Assembly: GCF_041737375.1 (NCBI RefSeq)
Contig: NZ_JBGSRV010000015.1
Location: forward strand, 74,159 to 138,158
Source of the DNA: Vampirovibrio sp041737375
GTDB taxonomy: Bacteria > Cyanobacteriota > Vampirovibrionia > Vampirovibrionales > Vampirovibrionaceae
Direction of reading: 5' to 3'
DNA length: 64,000 bases
In this document: one piece after another, positions 34,703-43,120 of the stretch
How positions within the stretch are numbered: the stretch's first letter is position 1
How the letters are laid out: each line of letters begins with the position of its first letter
The notes under the pieces: generated by a model
What the model saw: only the letters and a program-made list of their open reading frames with translations
Told to the model about the DNA's origin: nothing
Databases searched by the model: none
Program-made: the position numbers and the translations under genes

Positions 34703-36415
34703 GTGAATCTCTGGCCCTTTTCCAAAAAAAACGACACCGATCCCAGCCATCATTTTGGGAACCCCCACTCTGGCAAAATGGAGTTACCCCCCGGGGTTAA
34801 GCTGGCAGCGCCTGAAGAATTAGAGGCCCCTGCCTCACAGGCCGCATTGAATCAGCAGGCAGCCCCTGCCCCTTTAGCGCCTGCAACAGAAGCCGCTGCT
34901 GAGGCAATGGCCCCGCCAGAACATTCGTTTGAAGATTTAACCCATGTTCCCGCCACAAAAGAAAAAGATCCCAGCGCCGAAAAAACCGAAGTAGCCCACA
35001 GCCAAGTCGATTTAAACCATTTTTGCGAGCAAAATCAACTCAAAATGGTGGTTCAAAACCCTTTGCCCGAACTTAAAACTGTTGCTCCCCAAGCGCCCCA
35101 AAACGGAGAGACACGAGCAGCGATGCCCAATGCGATGGCGTCAGCATCTCCCGTAATACCAACACCGCAGTCCCTTCAGCGCGAAGCGGATTTGGCCGAA
35201 TTTTTCTCAGCCAACCACCTGTCAACAGAAGTAGTAGATTCAGCCCCGCCACCCTTGGATTTTTTCTCGGATCTCGGCACTCAGTTCAACCAAACGCCTG
35301 CTGAACCGGTCAATAACCCGGCCAGTCAAGCCACAACACCCGAGGTCACCAGACTGGAATCCATATTTCCGGCTCCTGAAACACCCCCCGCCCTTGAAAC
35401 CGAGGCCAACTTCGACAGTTTCTTTCTAGCGCCCATGGCGCCTGACAACGAGCCACTTCAGCCAACGGATTCCTTTTGGACGGAGTCCGAAATGCTAGCC
35501 GTTGAAAGCCTTCAGCCTGCCACCCCAGTGGAAGCGGAAGCGGCGGCAGTAGAATACGCCATTGAGGAAGCTTATCTGGAAGAAGAGACTCAAACCGAAT
35601 TGCCCCAGCAATTAAATTTGCCAAACGAAGCCCTGGCCCCCAACGGCACCAATAATTTTCTGATGGAAGCAGAACTGCACCCACTGCCAGAAACGGTTTA
35701 CCTAGGCGATGATCTGATGGGCACTGAGCTGAATGATGAGCCGTTCGATCTGGACAGCATTCTGCTGGGCAATATTCCGGCCCCGCAATTAGCCCCGGCG
35801 GCTTTGCCACAGCGTCCATCGCAAAGCATTGTTGAGGAATCAGATCACTATTTTGGCGATGAAGCCGAGGGACTAAAAAATAACGACAATCTGGAATCCT
35901 ATGAGCTGGGGCATTACGAAGATCCCGATCAAGCTTTAGAAACATTTTCACTGGATGAAACACCCGGCCCTCTAGCCGAAAGCATTGCTTATGACAGCTA
36001 TTACACCGACTCCGACAGTGATCTGAGCTTCGCAAGCTTGCAACTGGAAGAACTTCCGCTGGCGTTAGTAGAAGATGAAGAAGAGACAGAGGAGAAAGTA
36101 GAGGAAAAAGCGGAAGAGAAAAAAGAGGAGCCGGTAGAAGCCATAGAGCCACCGGCTTTTGGACCCGCTCCCCGCTTGCCTGAGCATAAAGTTGAAGCAC
36201 TCCAGCCAAAGCCTTCCCCAACGCAAGCCCCCCCACCCAAGGCCCCGCCGATGAAAAAGACACCCGCGCTAAGGCCAACTTTCCCCGAAGCTCAAGCCCA
36301 TCGTTCAGGCAGTTTTGAACAGGAGATTCTGCTGAAGAATAGCCAGTTTGTACATCAGAGCATCGATCATCTGGTCAACTCCTACTTCCGGCACCAGGAT
36401 CAGGAAGCCTCCTGA
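34703..36415 (+). CDS. Large acidic, low-complexity protein
   Basis: 570 residues, very rich in Glu, Pro, Ala and Leu, most likely disordered; no signal peptide or membrane segment. Two degenerate repeats near the N terminus, DLNHFCEQNQLKMVVQNPLP and DLAEFFSANHLSTEVVDSAP. A Lys/Glu stretch (EEETEEKVEEKAEEKKEEPV) precedes a proline-rich region. The last 40 residues (EQEILLKNSQFVHQSIDHLV) form a predicted helix that may be the only folded part. Start GTG 34703 with AGGAG at 34688-34692; ATG 34685 overlaps that site. Confidence 0.65.
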   Translation: MNLWPFSKKNDTDPSHHFGNPHSGKMELPPGVKLAAPEELEAPASQAALNQQAAPAPLAPATEAAAEAMAPPEHSFEDLTHVPATKEKDPSAEKTEVAHSQVDLNHFCEQNQLKMVVQNPLPELKTVAPQAPQNGETRAAMPNAMASASPVIPTPQSLQREADLAEFFSANHLSTEVVDSAPPPLDFFSDLGTQFNQTPAEPVNNPASQATTPEVTRLESIFPAPETPPALETEANFDSFFLAPMAPDNEPLQPTDSFWTESEMLAVESLQPATPVEAEAAAVEYAIEEAYLEEETQTELPQQLNLPNEALAPNGTNNFLMEAELHPLPETVYLGDDLMGTELNDEPFDLDSILLGNIPAPQLAPAALPQRPSQSIVEESDHYFGDEAEGLKNNDNLESYELGHYEDPDQALETFSLDETPGPLAESIAYDSYYTDSDSDLSFASLQLEELPLALVEDEEETEEKVEEKAEEKKEEPVEAIEPPAFGPAPRLPEHKVEALQPKPSPTQAPPPKAPPMKKTPALRPTFPEAQAHRSGSFEQEILLKNSQFVHQSIDHLVNSYFRHQDQEAS

Positions 36416-36454
36416 GGAAGGCCTGAGAGACTGGCATTTCACGACAGAGTCTCG

Positions 36455-36460
36455 TATAAT
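36455..36460 (+). promoter_or_regulatory. -10 box of the queF promoter
   Basis: TATAAT; predicted start about 36467 leaves a leader of only about 14 nt before ATG 36481. Confidence 0.45.
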
Positions 36461-36480
36461 GTGCTTGTTGTAGCAGATAG

Positions 36481-36909
36481 ATGGATACCAGCGCCATGAC
36501 CGCCACCGGCAGTTTAACTGAACTTGAAAAACAAAAAATGTACAGCGAATCTCCTGTAATTGACGTATTTGACAACCCCAACCCCGCCAGAAACTACATG
36601 AATTCCATTGAGGTGGCCGAGTTTACCTCCGTTTGTCCTAAAACCGGCCTGCCGGACTTTGGCACCATTAGCATTGATTATGTGGCCGATCAGAAATGTA
36701 TTGAATTAAAATCGCTGAAATACTACTTTCTCAGCTACCGGAACCGGGGCATTTATTATGAAGCGGTAACCAATCAAATTCTGGATGACCTGATTGCCAC
36801 TTGTAATCCCCGCTTTATGGAAGTTACCGGTGAATTCAGCGCCCGTGGCGCCATTTCCAGCACCATTGTAGCCACCTACCGCAAAGAGGGTTTTGAATTT
36901 CAGCCATGA
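36481..36909 (+). CDS. queF: NADPH-dependent 7-cyano-7-deazaguanine reductase
   Basis: Reduces preQ0 to preQ1 in queuosine biosynthesis. 142 residues, the short unimodular type I form. Catalytic Cys52 lies in EFTSVCPKTGLPDFGTI with Asp59, and the NADPH/substrate motif is ELKSLKYYFLSYRNRGIYYE. Start ATG 36481 or ATG 36496; neither has a clear Shine-Dalgarno and the predicted leader is very short. Overlaps the next gene by 4 nt (ATGA), suggesting translational coupling. Confidence 0.95.
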   Translation: MDTSAMTATGSLTELEKQKMYSESPVIDVFDNPNPARNYMNSIEVAEFTSVCPKTGLPDFGTISIDYVADQKCIELKSLKYYFLSYRNRGIYYEAVTNQILDDLIATCNPRFMEVTGEFSARGAISSTIVATYRKEGFEFQP

Positions 36910-37562
36910 AAAGTCGTGGGTTGATTCTGTTCAGCATTTTGGCCGGGATGCTTGCTATCCTGCTCTACGCCAGTTTTCAGGAAAAACCCCAGGAGGCAGC
37001 CGCCCGGCAGCATTTAAACAATCTGCTCGGGCAGGCAAGTGCCAATGAAATGCTACCGGAACCTCAGGAATCCCTGAAGCTACCGGGCGTGGATCAATCT
37101 TTCTTCGGCTTCCCCATGCCCACCACCGATATTACGGTGGAGGAAACCTCCAGCAAGTATGTGCTTCGCATTCCGCTGGCGGCGGCCGAGGATTCCAGTT
37201 CCGTCAAGCTAAATGTGACCCCCCATCGCATCGAAGTTTCCGGGCAAACGGGCACGAAAACGGATGGGCAGAGTTTTTCTTCCAGCTTTATGCAGGCATT
37301 TAGCACCCATCAGGAAGTGTTACCAGATCAAGTGCATCGCATGACTGAACAAAACGGCGATCAAACAGAGCTGGTGATTACCATTCCCAAAAAAGGCGGT
37401 AGCAAAACCAGCGCAGAATCAGGCGACGGGGGTTTTGACCATTTTGACCATCAGGATGAGGCCGACGAACGCCTGATTCAGCCCAATGACAGCCCCGCCA
37501 TTGAACCCCCACCCGTTCACGATGGGAATCCACTGGATACCTACAGCAACCGGTTTATCTAA
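36906..37562 (+). CDS. Membrane-anchored alpha-crystallin (Hsp20)-like protein
   Basis: 218 residues. One N-terminal transmembrane segment (residues 5-23, GLILFSILAGMLAILLYASF) places the rest on the periplasmic side or anchors it. Residues about 75-165 resemble an alpha-crystallin domain: TDITVEETSSKYVLRIPLAA, VKLNVTPHRIEVSGQT, and LVITIPKK near its end. An acidic tail follows (DHFDHQDEADERLIQPND). An anchored Hsp20-like protein coupled to queF is unusual; the functional link is unknown. Confidence 0.65.
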   Translation: MKSRGLILFSILAGMLAILLYASFQEKPQEAAARQHLNNLLGQASANEMLPEPQESLKLPGVDQSFFGFPMPTTDITVEETSSKYVLRIPLAAAEDSSSVKLNVTPHRIEVSGQTGTKTDGQSFSSSFMQAFSTHQEVLPDQVHRMTEQNGDQTELVITIPKKGGSKTSAESGDGGFDHFDHQDEADERLIQPNDSPAIEPPPVHDGNPLDTYSNRFI

Positions 37563-37577
37563 AGAAGCTTGTAAGCC

Positions 37578-38462
37578 CTAGCCAATGCGTAAGGTTAGGC
37601 ATTTGGAAGAGCCGCCGGCCTTCAGAAACTCGCTTAAATCAACAGAAAGTACCTGAAAACCACGGGCCTTCAAATCATCGGTCAATCGGGAAGATCCCTG
37701 GTTAAAAATGACGGTATCCCCAATATTCACCGCGTTACAGGCAAAGCGGGCCGCCTCTTCCGGGCTAACCGGAATCAGCTTGCTGGCGGGTACGTTGGCC
37801 TCAATCACCGCTCGGCCATACTCATCAAAGGCATCCGGGGAGTAAATCAAGTGCCCATCCTGCAAAGGGCAGAGACAAACGTCGATATGGTAATAACGAT
37901 CGTTAATCAGCTCCATGGACAACACCGGCAAATCGGTGGCAGCGGTTAGCAAACTGTGAGACGCAATATCGGTGCGGGTTTTATACCCGGCAAATACCCG
38001 ATCTTGCCAAATCAGAGCGTCTCCCGCCCCTTCAAAAAAAATGTGATCGGGCATTTGAACCACTTTAAAGCCTTTTTGCTCAAACCACTGGGCGCAAATA
38101 GGCTCTTCCGGTCGGCGCTCCGGGTGCTTGTAGTGGGCAATCACAGCGGTTTGATTATGCACAAAGGCGGCGTTGGCCGTAAACACCAAATCGGGGACAC
38201 CCGGCTCCGGGGTCAGCAGCTCCACATGGGCGCCTGCCTTTTCGGTAATGGCTTGATACAAGGCATCCCACTGGCGTTTGGCCAGCACCTCATCGCAAGG
38301 GGGGGCTTCCTGCATCCACGGGTTAATGGCATAAGCCACCGTAAAGTAAGTGGGCGGACACATTAAAATAGTGGGCTTTCCCCGATCCGAAAAAGGCGTA
38401 TGGCCCACCGGCAAGGGGTTGAATGATAAGCTCTCGGCAAGGGGATTGACTGGTAAACTCAT
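37578..38462 (-). CDS. Arginine dihydrolase-like guanidino-group enzyme (ArgZ/AgrE N-domain)
   Basis: 294 residues, amidinotransferase/arginine-deiminase fold. MCPPTYFTVAYAINPWMQ, PDLVFTANAAF (Asn97, the residue linked with dihydrolase activity in cyanobacterial ArgZ), FFEGAGDALIW, and the C-terminal GGSSKCLTLRIG with the catalytic Cys288. The predicted reaction is arginine to ornithine, CO2 and ammonia; dimethylarginine hydrolase is the alternative. ATG 38462 has AGAGG overlapping the stop codon of the upstream LOR-domain gene, so the two are coupled. Confidence 0.82.
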   Translation of the reverse strand: MSLPVNPLAESLSFNPLPVGHTPFSDRGKPTILMCPPTYFTVAYAINPWMQEAPPCDEVLAKRQWDALYQAITEKAGAHVELLTPEPGVPDLVFTANAAFVHNQTAVIAHYKHPERRPEEPICAQWFEQKGFKVVQMPDHIFFEGAGDALIWQDRVFAGYKTRTDIASHSLLTAATDLPVLSMELINDRYYHIDVCLCPLQDGHLIYSPDAFDEYGRAVIEANVPASKLIPVSPEEAARFACNAVNIGDTVIFNQGSSRLTDDLKARGFQVLSVDLSEFLKAGGSSKCLTLRIG

Positions 38463-38473
38463 ACGATACGCCT

Positions 38474-38953
38474 CTACCAATCCAGTCCGTGAGTGCCACG
38501 AACCAGCAAATCACCCGGCAAAACCTGAGCGGCGCTGATCATGTGGGCTTGTCCATTTTTGATGGCCAATGCCCAATCCCCACCCTGACCCACCGAAAGG
38601 GTTTGCCCATTCCATCTGATTTTTTGGGGCAATCGAACCCGGTAGGCCTCTTCCGGCAAAGCGCCTGCCTGCTCACAGGCAATGGTTTCCGCATCAGTAG
38701 ATTCTGCCACAGCGCCATAAGGGGCCACCGCTTCCATCAAAGCGTTCATGGTGTTGGCATCCGCCGCCAGTAAGGTCAGGTTAATGGCGGAAATATCCTT
38801 TTTCAGGCTGCCCACATGAATATCGTTCAGCCGATAATCCCCACCCAACTGCTGCACTCGGTCAATCACCTTGGAAAGGGTGAGGGAATCGATGACATGG
38901 CCCTTCAATTCTACGGTACGAGCCAATCCGGCCTGTTCTGTCAAACCGCTCAT
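38474..38953 (-). CDS. LOR/SDH-domain protein, stand-alone
   Basis: 159 residues. Matches the N-terminal part of the TIGR00300/LOR-SDH family, and thus the middle domain of cyanobacterial AgrE: ELKGHVIDSLTLSKVIDRV, GGDYRLNDIHVGSLKKDIS. The NAD-binding ornithine-cyclodeaminase-like domain that normally follows is absent. Start ATG 38953 with AGGAG about 10 nt upstream; a longer open frame (to 39076) has no support. Lies 11 nt before the arginine dihydrolase start, on the same strand. Confidence 0.7.
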   Translation of the reverse strand: MSGLTEQAGLARTVELKGHVIDSLTLSKVIDRVQQLGGDYRLNDIHVGSLKKDISAINLTLLAADANTMNALMEAVAPYGAVAESTDAETIACEQAGALPEEAYRVRLPQKIRWNGQTLSVGQGGDWALAIKNGQAHMISAAQVLPGDLLVRGTHGLDW

Positions 38954-39346
38954 TCGGGTCCATCTCCTTCCACTCAGCGTAACCAACGTCTCTACTACTG
39001 TATCCGAAATGCATGGCGCTGACCACACCCGCCCGATGGAGAGCCAATCATCCATGAGGTTGACCTGCACATGCATTAAATACCGGCCAAAGGATCAAGT
39101 TTTAATGGGAGCCCTACGAGGAAAAATACAGGAAAGGGATGAATTCGGTAGTCTGGTTCCTTCAGACAGTGGATGAAAGCCCCGCCGTAAAAGGATATTC
39201 TGAGCGAGAAGTCCTTAAAAGGCACTGGTTCCAAGTCGAAGGATTTTAACCGGGTTCATCAGCCGGATTAAAGACAAAGCATTTCTCCAGTGGTGAAAAT
39301 CCAAACGGGATAGTACGAAAGAGTAAAAGAGATAGGTAAAGCGACC
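38954..39346 (+). other. Intergenic region with structured leader of the flagellar operon
   Basis: 393 bp. The left part holds the upstream region of the LOR gene (minus-strand TGGTCA-17-TACAGT is a weak promoter). From about 39140 several stems are possible on the plus strand: AGTCTG...CAGACT-like at 39149-39170, AAGGA...TCCTT at about 39191-39217, and TAACCGG...CCGGATTA at 39247-39270. No known riboswitch class fits by eye. Confidence 0.4.
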
Positions 39347-39907
39347 GTGAGTCTGGAAAGCCTCCAATCGACCTTACAACGCATTGCGGACATTGAAAAC
39401 CGCTTTACCAGTCTGGCCCCGAAACCGGCGCCCGGTGACAATGGCGCTGTGGAAAAAAGCTTTGAAACAGCATTGAATCAAGCCATGGGCACCAATGGCG
39501 CAGCCCCCGTTCCCCCACAACTGGCCGGACTTATTCAAGAACAAGCACAAGCCCAGGGCGTCGATGCCGACTTGCTGAAAGCCATTATGAAAAATGAATC
39601 CAATTTTAACCCCAAAGCGCTTTCCCCGGTGGGCGCGCAAGGCCTGATGCAACTCATGCCCGGAACCGCCGCTGGTCTGGGGGTTAAGGACAGCTTTGAT
39701 CCGGCCCAAAACATTGCGGGCGGCGCCAAATATTTAAAAGGACTGCTCACCAAATATCAATCCGTTCCCAAAGCGGTGGCCGCTTACAACGCTGGCCCCG
39801 GCGCAGTGGACAAGTATCAGGGCATTCCGCCTTATCAGGAAACCACCCAGTACGTTAAAAAAGTAATGCAATCCTACCAGGCGTATCAAAACGCCGAAGG
39901 GAGCTAA
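39347..39907 (+). CDS. Lytic transglycosylase of the flagellar operon
   Basis: 186 residues. Slt-type domain from about residue 60: LLKAIMKNESNFNPKALSPV contains the catalytic Glu84, then GAQGLMQLMPGTAAGLGV and VAAYNAGPGAVDKYQGIPPY. The N-terminal 55 residues resemble flagellar export substrates rather than a Sec signal peptide. It heads the flagellar operon and probably opens the peptidoglycan for the rod, since FlgJ here lacks a hydrolase domain. GTG start; flgF begins 3 nt after its stop. Confidence 0.88.
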   Translation: MSLESLQSTLQRIADIENRFTSLAPKPAPGDNGAVEKSFETALNQAMGTNGAAPVPPQLAGLIQEQAQAQGVDADLLKAIMKNESNFNPKALSPVGAQGLMQLMPGTAAGLGVKDSFDPAQNIAGGAKYLKGLLTKYQSVPKAVAAYNAGPGAVDKYQGIPPYQETTQYVKKVMQSYQAYQNAEGS

Positions 39908-39910
39908 GCC

Positions 39911-40684
39911 ATGTTAAGAGGGTTATACACTGCCGCAGCCGGAATGATGGCAACTCAAACCGCCGTCGACACCATGGCCAGCAACCTGTCTAACGTTAGT
40001 ACCATTGGCTTTAAAGGCAACAAGGTTAACTACCAGACTTTCCCGGAAATGATGATTAGCCGCGTAAGCAAAGAAGGACAAGAACCCGTTGGCAGCCTGA
40101 TGACCGGCAGCCAGATTTTTGAAAGCTACATTGATTTCAATGCGGGCGCTATGCAGCAAACCGGCAACACCTTTGACCTGGCCCTAGAAGGTGACGGATT
40201 TTTTACAGTGAGATCCAAAACCGGCACCCCCTATTACACACGGGCCGGAAACTTCACCATTGATGAAGAAGGATTTTTGACCACCCTGCACGGTGCTTAT
40301 GTAGAAGGATCGCTGGGAAAAATTCAGGTGCTTCTGGATGGAGGCCCTTTCAGCATTAACGCCCAAGGCGATATTAGCGGGCGCAACGGCGTGATTGACC
40401 AAATTAAAGTGGCCCGTTTTGAGAATAACCATTCTCTGGAAAAAGTCAGTGACAACCTGTATCAGGCCACACCGGGCAGCAAACTTTTGCCAGCACCTCA
40501 GGCAGATACGCCCCGAGGCTACAAAATCAATGCGGGCATGCTGGAAGCATCCAACATCAACCCGGTATCAGAACTGGTCAACAACATTCAGGGCCTAAGA
40601 CTTTACGAAGCCCTGCAAAAAAATATTCATATTCATAACGACACCCTGGGCAAAGCCGTGAACGACGTGGGTCGGCCTCGCTAA
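39911..40684 (+). CDS. flgF: Flagellar basal-body rod protein FlgF
   Basis: Proximal rod protein, 257 residues. N-terminal MLRGLYTAAAGMMATQTAVD and NLSNVSTIGFKGNKVNYQ, central GDGFFTVRSKTGTPYYTRAG, and a C-terminal helix ending ALQKNIHIHNDTLGKAV. Assigned FlgF rather than FlgG because the paralogue downstream matches FlgG better. GGAG overlaps the stop of the transglycosylase gene. Confidence 0.88.
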   Translation: MLRGLYTAAAGMMATQTAVDTMASNLSNVSTIGFKGNKVNYQTFPEMMISRVSKEGQEPVGSLMTGSQIFESYIDFNAGAMQQTGNTFDLALEGDGFFTVRSKTGTPYYTRAGNFTIDEEGFLTTLHGAYVEGSLGKIQVLLDGGPFSINAQGDISGRNGVIDQIKVARFENNHSLEKVSDNLYQATPGSKLLPAPQADTPRGYKINAGMLEASNINPVSELVNNIQGLRLYEALQKNIHIHNDTLGKAVNDVGRPR

Positions 40685-40761
40685 TCCCGTTCAATCAGTC
40701 AGTCCGTGATCCATTTTTAAGTTCCCATTCCCTTTGAAACCGACCGAAATCGGAGGCCACA

Positions 40762-41553
40762 ATGCTCAGAGCCCTTTATACCGCCGCTACCGGCTCCACC
40801 AGCCAACAGTTCAATATCGATGTAATCGCCAACAACGTGGCCAACGTAAACACCACCGGCTATAAAAAAGCCCGGGCAGAATTTTCGGATTTACTAAGCC
40901 AAACTTACTCCGCCGCCGGAGCCATTGGCGATCAGGGAACCACCGATCCGGTAGGGATTCAGGTTGGTTTGGGTGTTCAGGTTACCGCCACTCAAAAAAT
41001 CTTCTTGCCCGGTTCTATCCAGCAAACCGGCAACCCACTGGATTTAGCCGTTCAGGGCGATGGCTTCTTTCAGGTACAAACCGATGGTGGCAACCTGGGT
41101 TACACAAGGGATGGTAACTTCAAGCGGGATGCCAACGGGACACTGGTGACCTCTGATGGTTACCCGGTACAGCCCAACATTACCTTACCCAACGATGCCA
41201 CCGAAATCGTTATTGGCCTGAACGGCACCATTTCGGTTCGGCAAGCGGGTTCCATTACCTTAAACCAGGTGGGTCAATTGCAGTTGGTTCGTTTTTCCAA
41301 CCCGGCGGGTTTAGAAAGCGTAGGCCGTAACCTGTTTCAGGAAACACCCGCATCAGGCGCAGCGGTGCAAGGCACGGCGGGTCAGGGTGATTTTTCCAAA
41401 ACCATGATTACCCAAGGCTTTTTGGAAGGTTCCAACGTACAGATTGTGGAAGAACTGATTAACCTGATTAGTGCTCAGCGGGCCTTTGAAGCCAACTCCA
41501 AGGTTATTAAAGCCGCCGATGAACTGCTGCAAACCGCCAATAATACCGTTTAA
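40762..41553 (+). CDS. flgG: Flagellar distal rod protein FlgG
   Basis: 263 residues, the normal length. MLRALYTAATGSTSQQFNID, IANNVANVNTTGYKKARAEF, QTGNPLDLAVQGDGFFQV and a C-terminal LINLISAQRAFEANSKVIKA are diagnostic. 77 nt after flgF and 23 nt before flgA. Confidence 0.96.
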   Translation: MLRALYTAATGSTSQQFNIDVIANNVANVNTTGYKKARAEFSDLLSQTYSAAGAIGDQGTTDPVGIQVGLGVQVTATQKIFLPGSIQQTGNPLDLAVQGDGFFQVQTDGGNLGYTRDGNFKRDANGTLVTSDGYPVQPNITLPNDATEIVIGLNGTISVRQAGSITLNQVGQLQLVRFSNPAGLESVGRNLFQETPASGAAVQGTAGQGDFSKTMITQGFLEGSNVQIVEELINLISAQRAFEANSKVIKAADELLQTANNTV

Positions 41554-41576
41554 ATTGAATTTTTAAGGACACCCCC

Positions 41577-42338
41577 ATGAACCGCCCAACCACCCTAAAA
41601 ACCAAGCTGACGCTGATCGCCACTGTATTAGTGGTGATGGGCAGTCAAAGCGTGAGTGGGGCGGCCACGGTCACCGAAGATCAGATTAAAGAAAAAGTAG
41701 TGGCCCACGTTCAGCAAAAACTGGGCACCATGGTTTCCAAGTCCGATCAGGCAAACGTGAGCGTTTCCATTACCCAGGTGCCTGGTGGTCCCTTCCATTT
41801 TCCTCAGGCCGCAACGGACAAAGACATCACCATCACGGTGACCTCTCGGCTGGGCGAAAGCTACACCGAACGGGGCATTGTTCAGGTGGCCATGCAGGAT
41901 AAACAGGATCATCACCGGGAAATTGGCGTTCCGATCCAGATTTCAGTCAAAAAGCCGGTATGGGTGGTTAAAAACGCCATTAACGCCAAACAACCCCTGC
42001 GCGCTTCTGATTTAAGCTCGCAACTAAAAGACATTAGCCACTGCTACAACAACGCCGTGGGCGGAGAAACCAATATTAGCCAGTATATCGCCCGCGTAAA
42101 CCTGCGCCCCGGTGAATTGCTGGACGCCCGCAAAATGATCATTCCACCGGATGTGACCTACAACAGTTCGGTTCGCATTCTCATTTCCAACGGCGATAGC
42201 ATGACCCTGACCGTTCCGGGCATTGCGTTGGCCGAAGGGAAAATTGGGGACACCATTCGGGTACGGCAAGCCATTTTTCAGCGGAAGTACTACAGCGCTA
42301 AAATCATTGATCGCAACAGCGTACTGGTGGAAATGTAG
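41577..42338 (+). CDS. flgA: Flagellar P-ring assembly chaperone FlgA
   Basis: 253 residues; periplasmic. N-terminal signal peptide (TLIATVLVVMGSQSVSGAA). The SAF domain follows at about 130-195 (VWVVKNAINAKQPLRASDL, NLRPGELLDARKMI), and the C terminus has the chaperone-SAF end with DTIRVRQAIFQRKYYSAKII. Acts with FlgI, encoded two genes later. AAGGA ribosome-binding site. Confidence 0.9.
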   Translation: MNRPTTLKTKLTLIATVLVVMGSQSVSGAATVTEDQIKEKVVAHVQQKLGTMVSKSDQANVSVSITQVPGGPFHFPQAATDKDITITVTSRLGESYTERGIVQVAMQDKQDHHREIGVPIQISVKKPVWVVKNAINAKQPLRASDLSSQLKDISHCYNNAVGGETNISQYIARVNLRPGELLDARKMIIPPDVTYNSSVRILISNGDSMTLTVPGIALAEGKIGDTIRVRQAIFQRKYYSAKIIDRNSVLVEM

Positions 42339-42403
42339 AGCGCCAGCCACACCTCAGCCATACCACCGAAACATTCAGGGATTATTCAGGGAGAACGAGA
42401 ACG

Positions 42404-43105
42404 ATGACAAAAAGCGAAACACCCACCCGTCAAAGCCTACAGCCCATTTTAGCGGGCCTTTTAACGGTGGCTTTTTTGAGCCAGTTCGCCCCTGCTTCGG
42501 CGGAATCCCTGTTTCGAGCCAGCAGCACTTTTAACGCGCAGGAACCCATTCAGTCCCGTTCCCTGTTTACCCCTCCCATTGCCCGTGCCGTGGGTGATTT
42601 AATCACCATCCAGATTAACGAAACCACTCAAAATCTGATTCGTAGCGACATTAGAATGACCAAAGGGCAAGTCATCAACCAGAACGGCAGCGGCCTGTTC
42701 AACAGTATGGTGGGCTTTTTTCTGGGGAAATTGCCATTTAACACCAGCCGCATTAACAACGCCTTGCAAGCTCCCAATTTTAATGGCCTGGACAACTCCA
42801 ACGAGATGAACAGCCGAGCCGAAATCAACCGCACCACGGGTATGATAGACAACATTACCTGCCAGGTGGTTCAGGTCATGCCCAACGGAGATTTAATGGT
42901 GCAAGGGCAAAAAACCATTCAGGGCAGCAAGGAACGCACCGATTTAATGGTCACCGGCATTATCAAGCCCTATTATCTGGATCGCAACAACCAGATCAGC
43001 TCCAATATGGTGGCTGGCTTTCAGATGATTCAAGGCGGCAAGGGCATTCTGAGCCGTCAGCAAAACGACGGTGTGGCCAATAAAATTTATCAGTTCTTTA
43101 ACTAA
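42404..43105 (+). CDS. flgH: Flagellar L-ring protein FlgH, without lipobox
   Basis: 233 residues; outer-membrane ring. Family blocks: DLITIQINETTQN, NEMNSRAEINRTTGMIDNIT, PNGDLMVQGQKTI, VTGIIKPYYLDRNNQISSN. The N-terminal signal peptide (GLLTVAFLSQFAPASA) ends in an Ala-x-Ala site, and no cysteine follows; the usual FlgH lipobox is missing, so the protein should not be lipidated. GGGAGA before the ATG. Confidence 0.93.
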   Translation: MTKSETPTRQSLQPILAGLLTVAFLSQFAPASAESLFRASSTFNAQEPIQSRSLFTPPIARAVGDLITIQINETTQNLIRSDIRMTKGQVINQNGSGLFNSMVGFFLGKLPFNTSRINNALQAPNFNGLDNSNEMNSRAEINRTTGMIDNITCQVVQVMPNGDLMVQGQKTIQGSKERTDLMVTGIIKPYYLDRNNQISSNMVAGFQMIQGGKGILSRQQNDGVANKIYQFFN

Positions 43106-43120
43106 CAAGGGGTAATGGCT

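Noticed and set aside
35346..36278. 310-codon minus-strand frame opposite the acidic protein
   Set aside because: Antisense shadow produced by the biased codon use of the plus-strand gene; no start signal.
39240..39275. tRNA T-arm-like GGTTCATC
   Set aside because: No acceptor, D or anticodon arms can be built around it.
39140..39346. c-di-GMP-I riboswitch before the flagellar operon
   Set aside because: The segment GATGAAAGCCCCGCCG was suggestive, but the conserved GGGACGCAAAGCC-type core and tetraloop receptor are not there.
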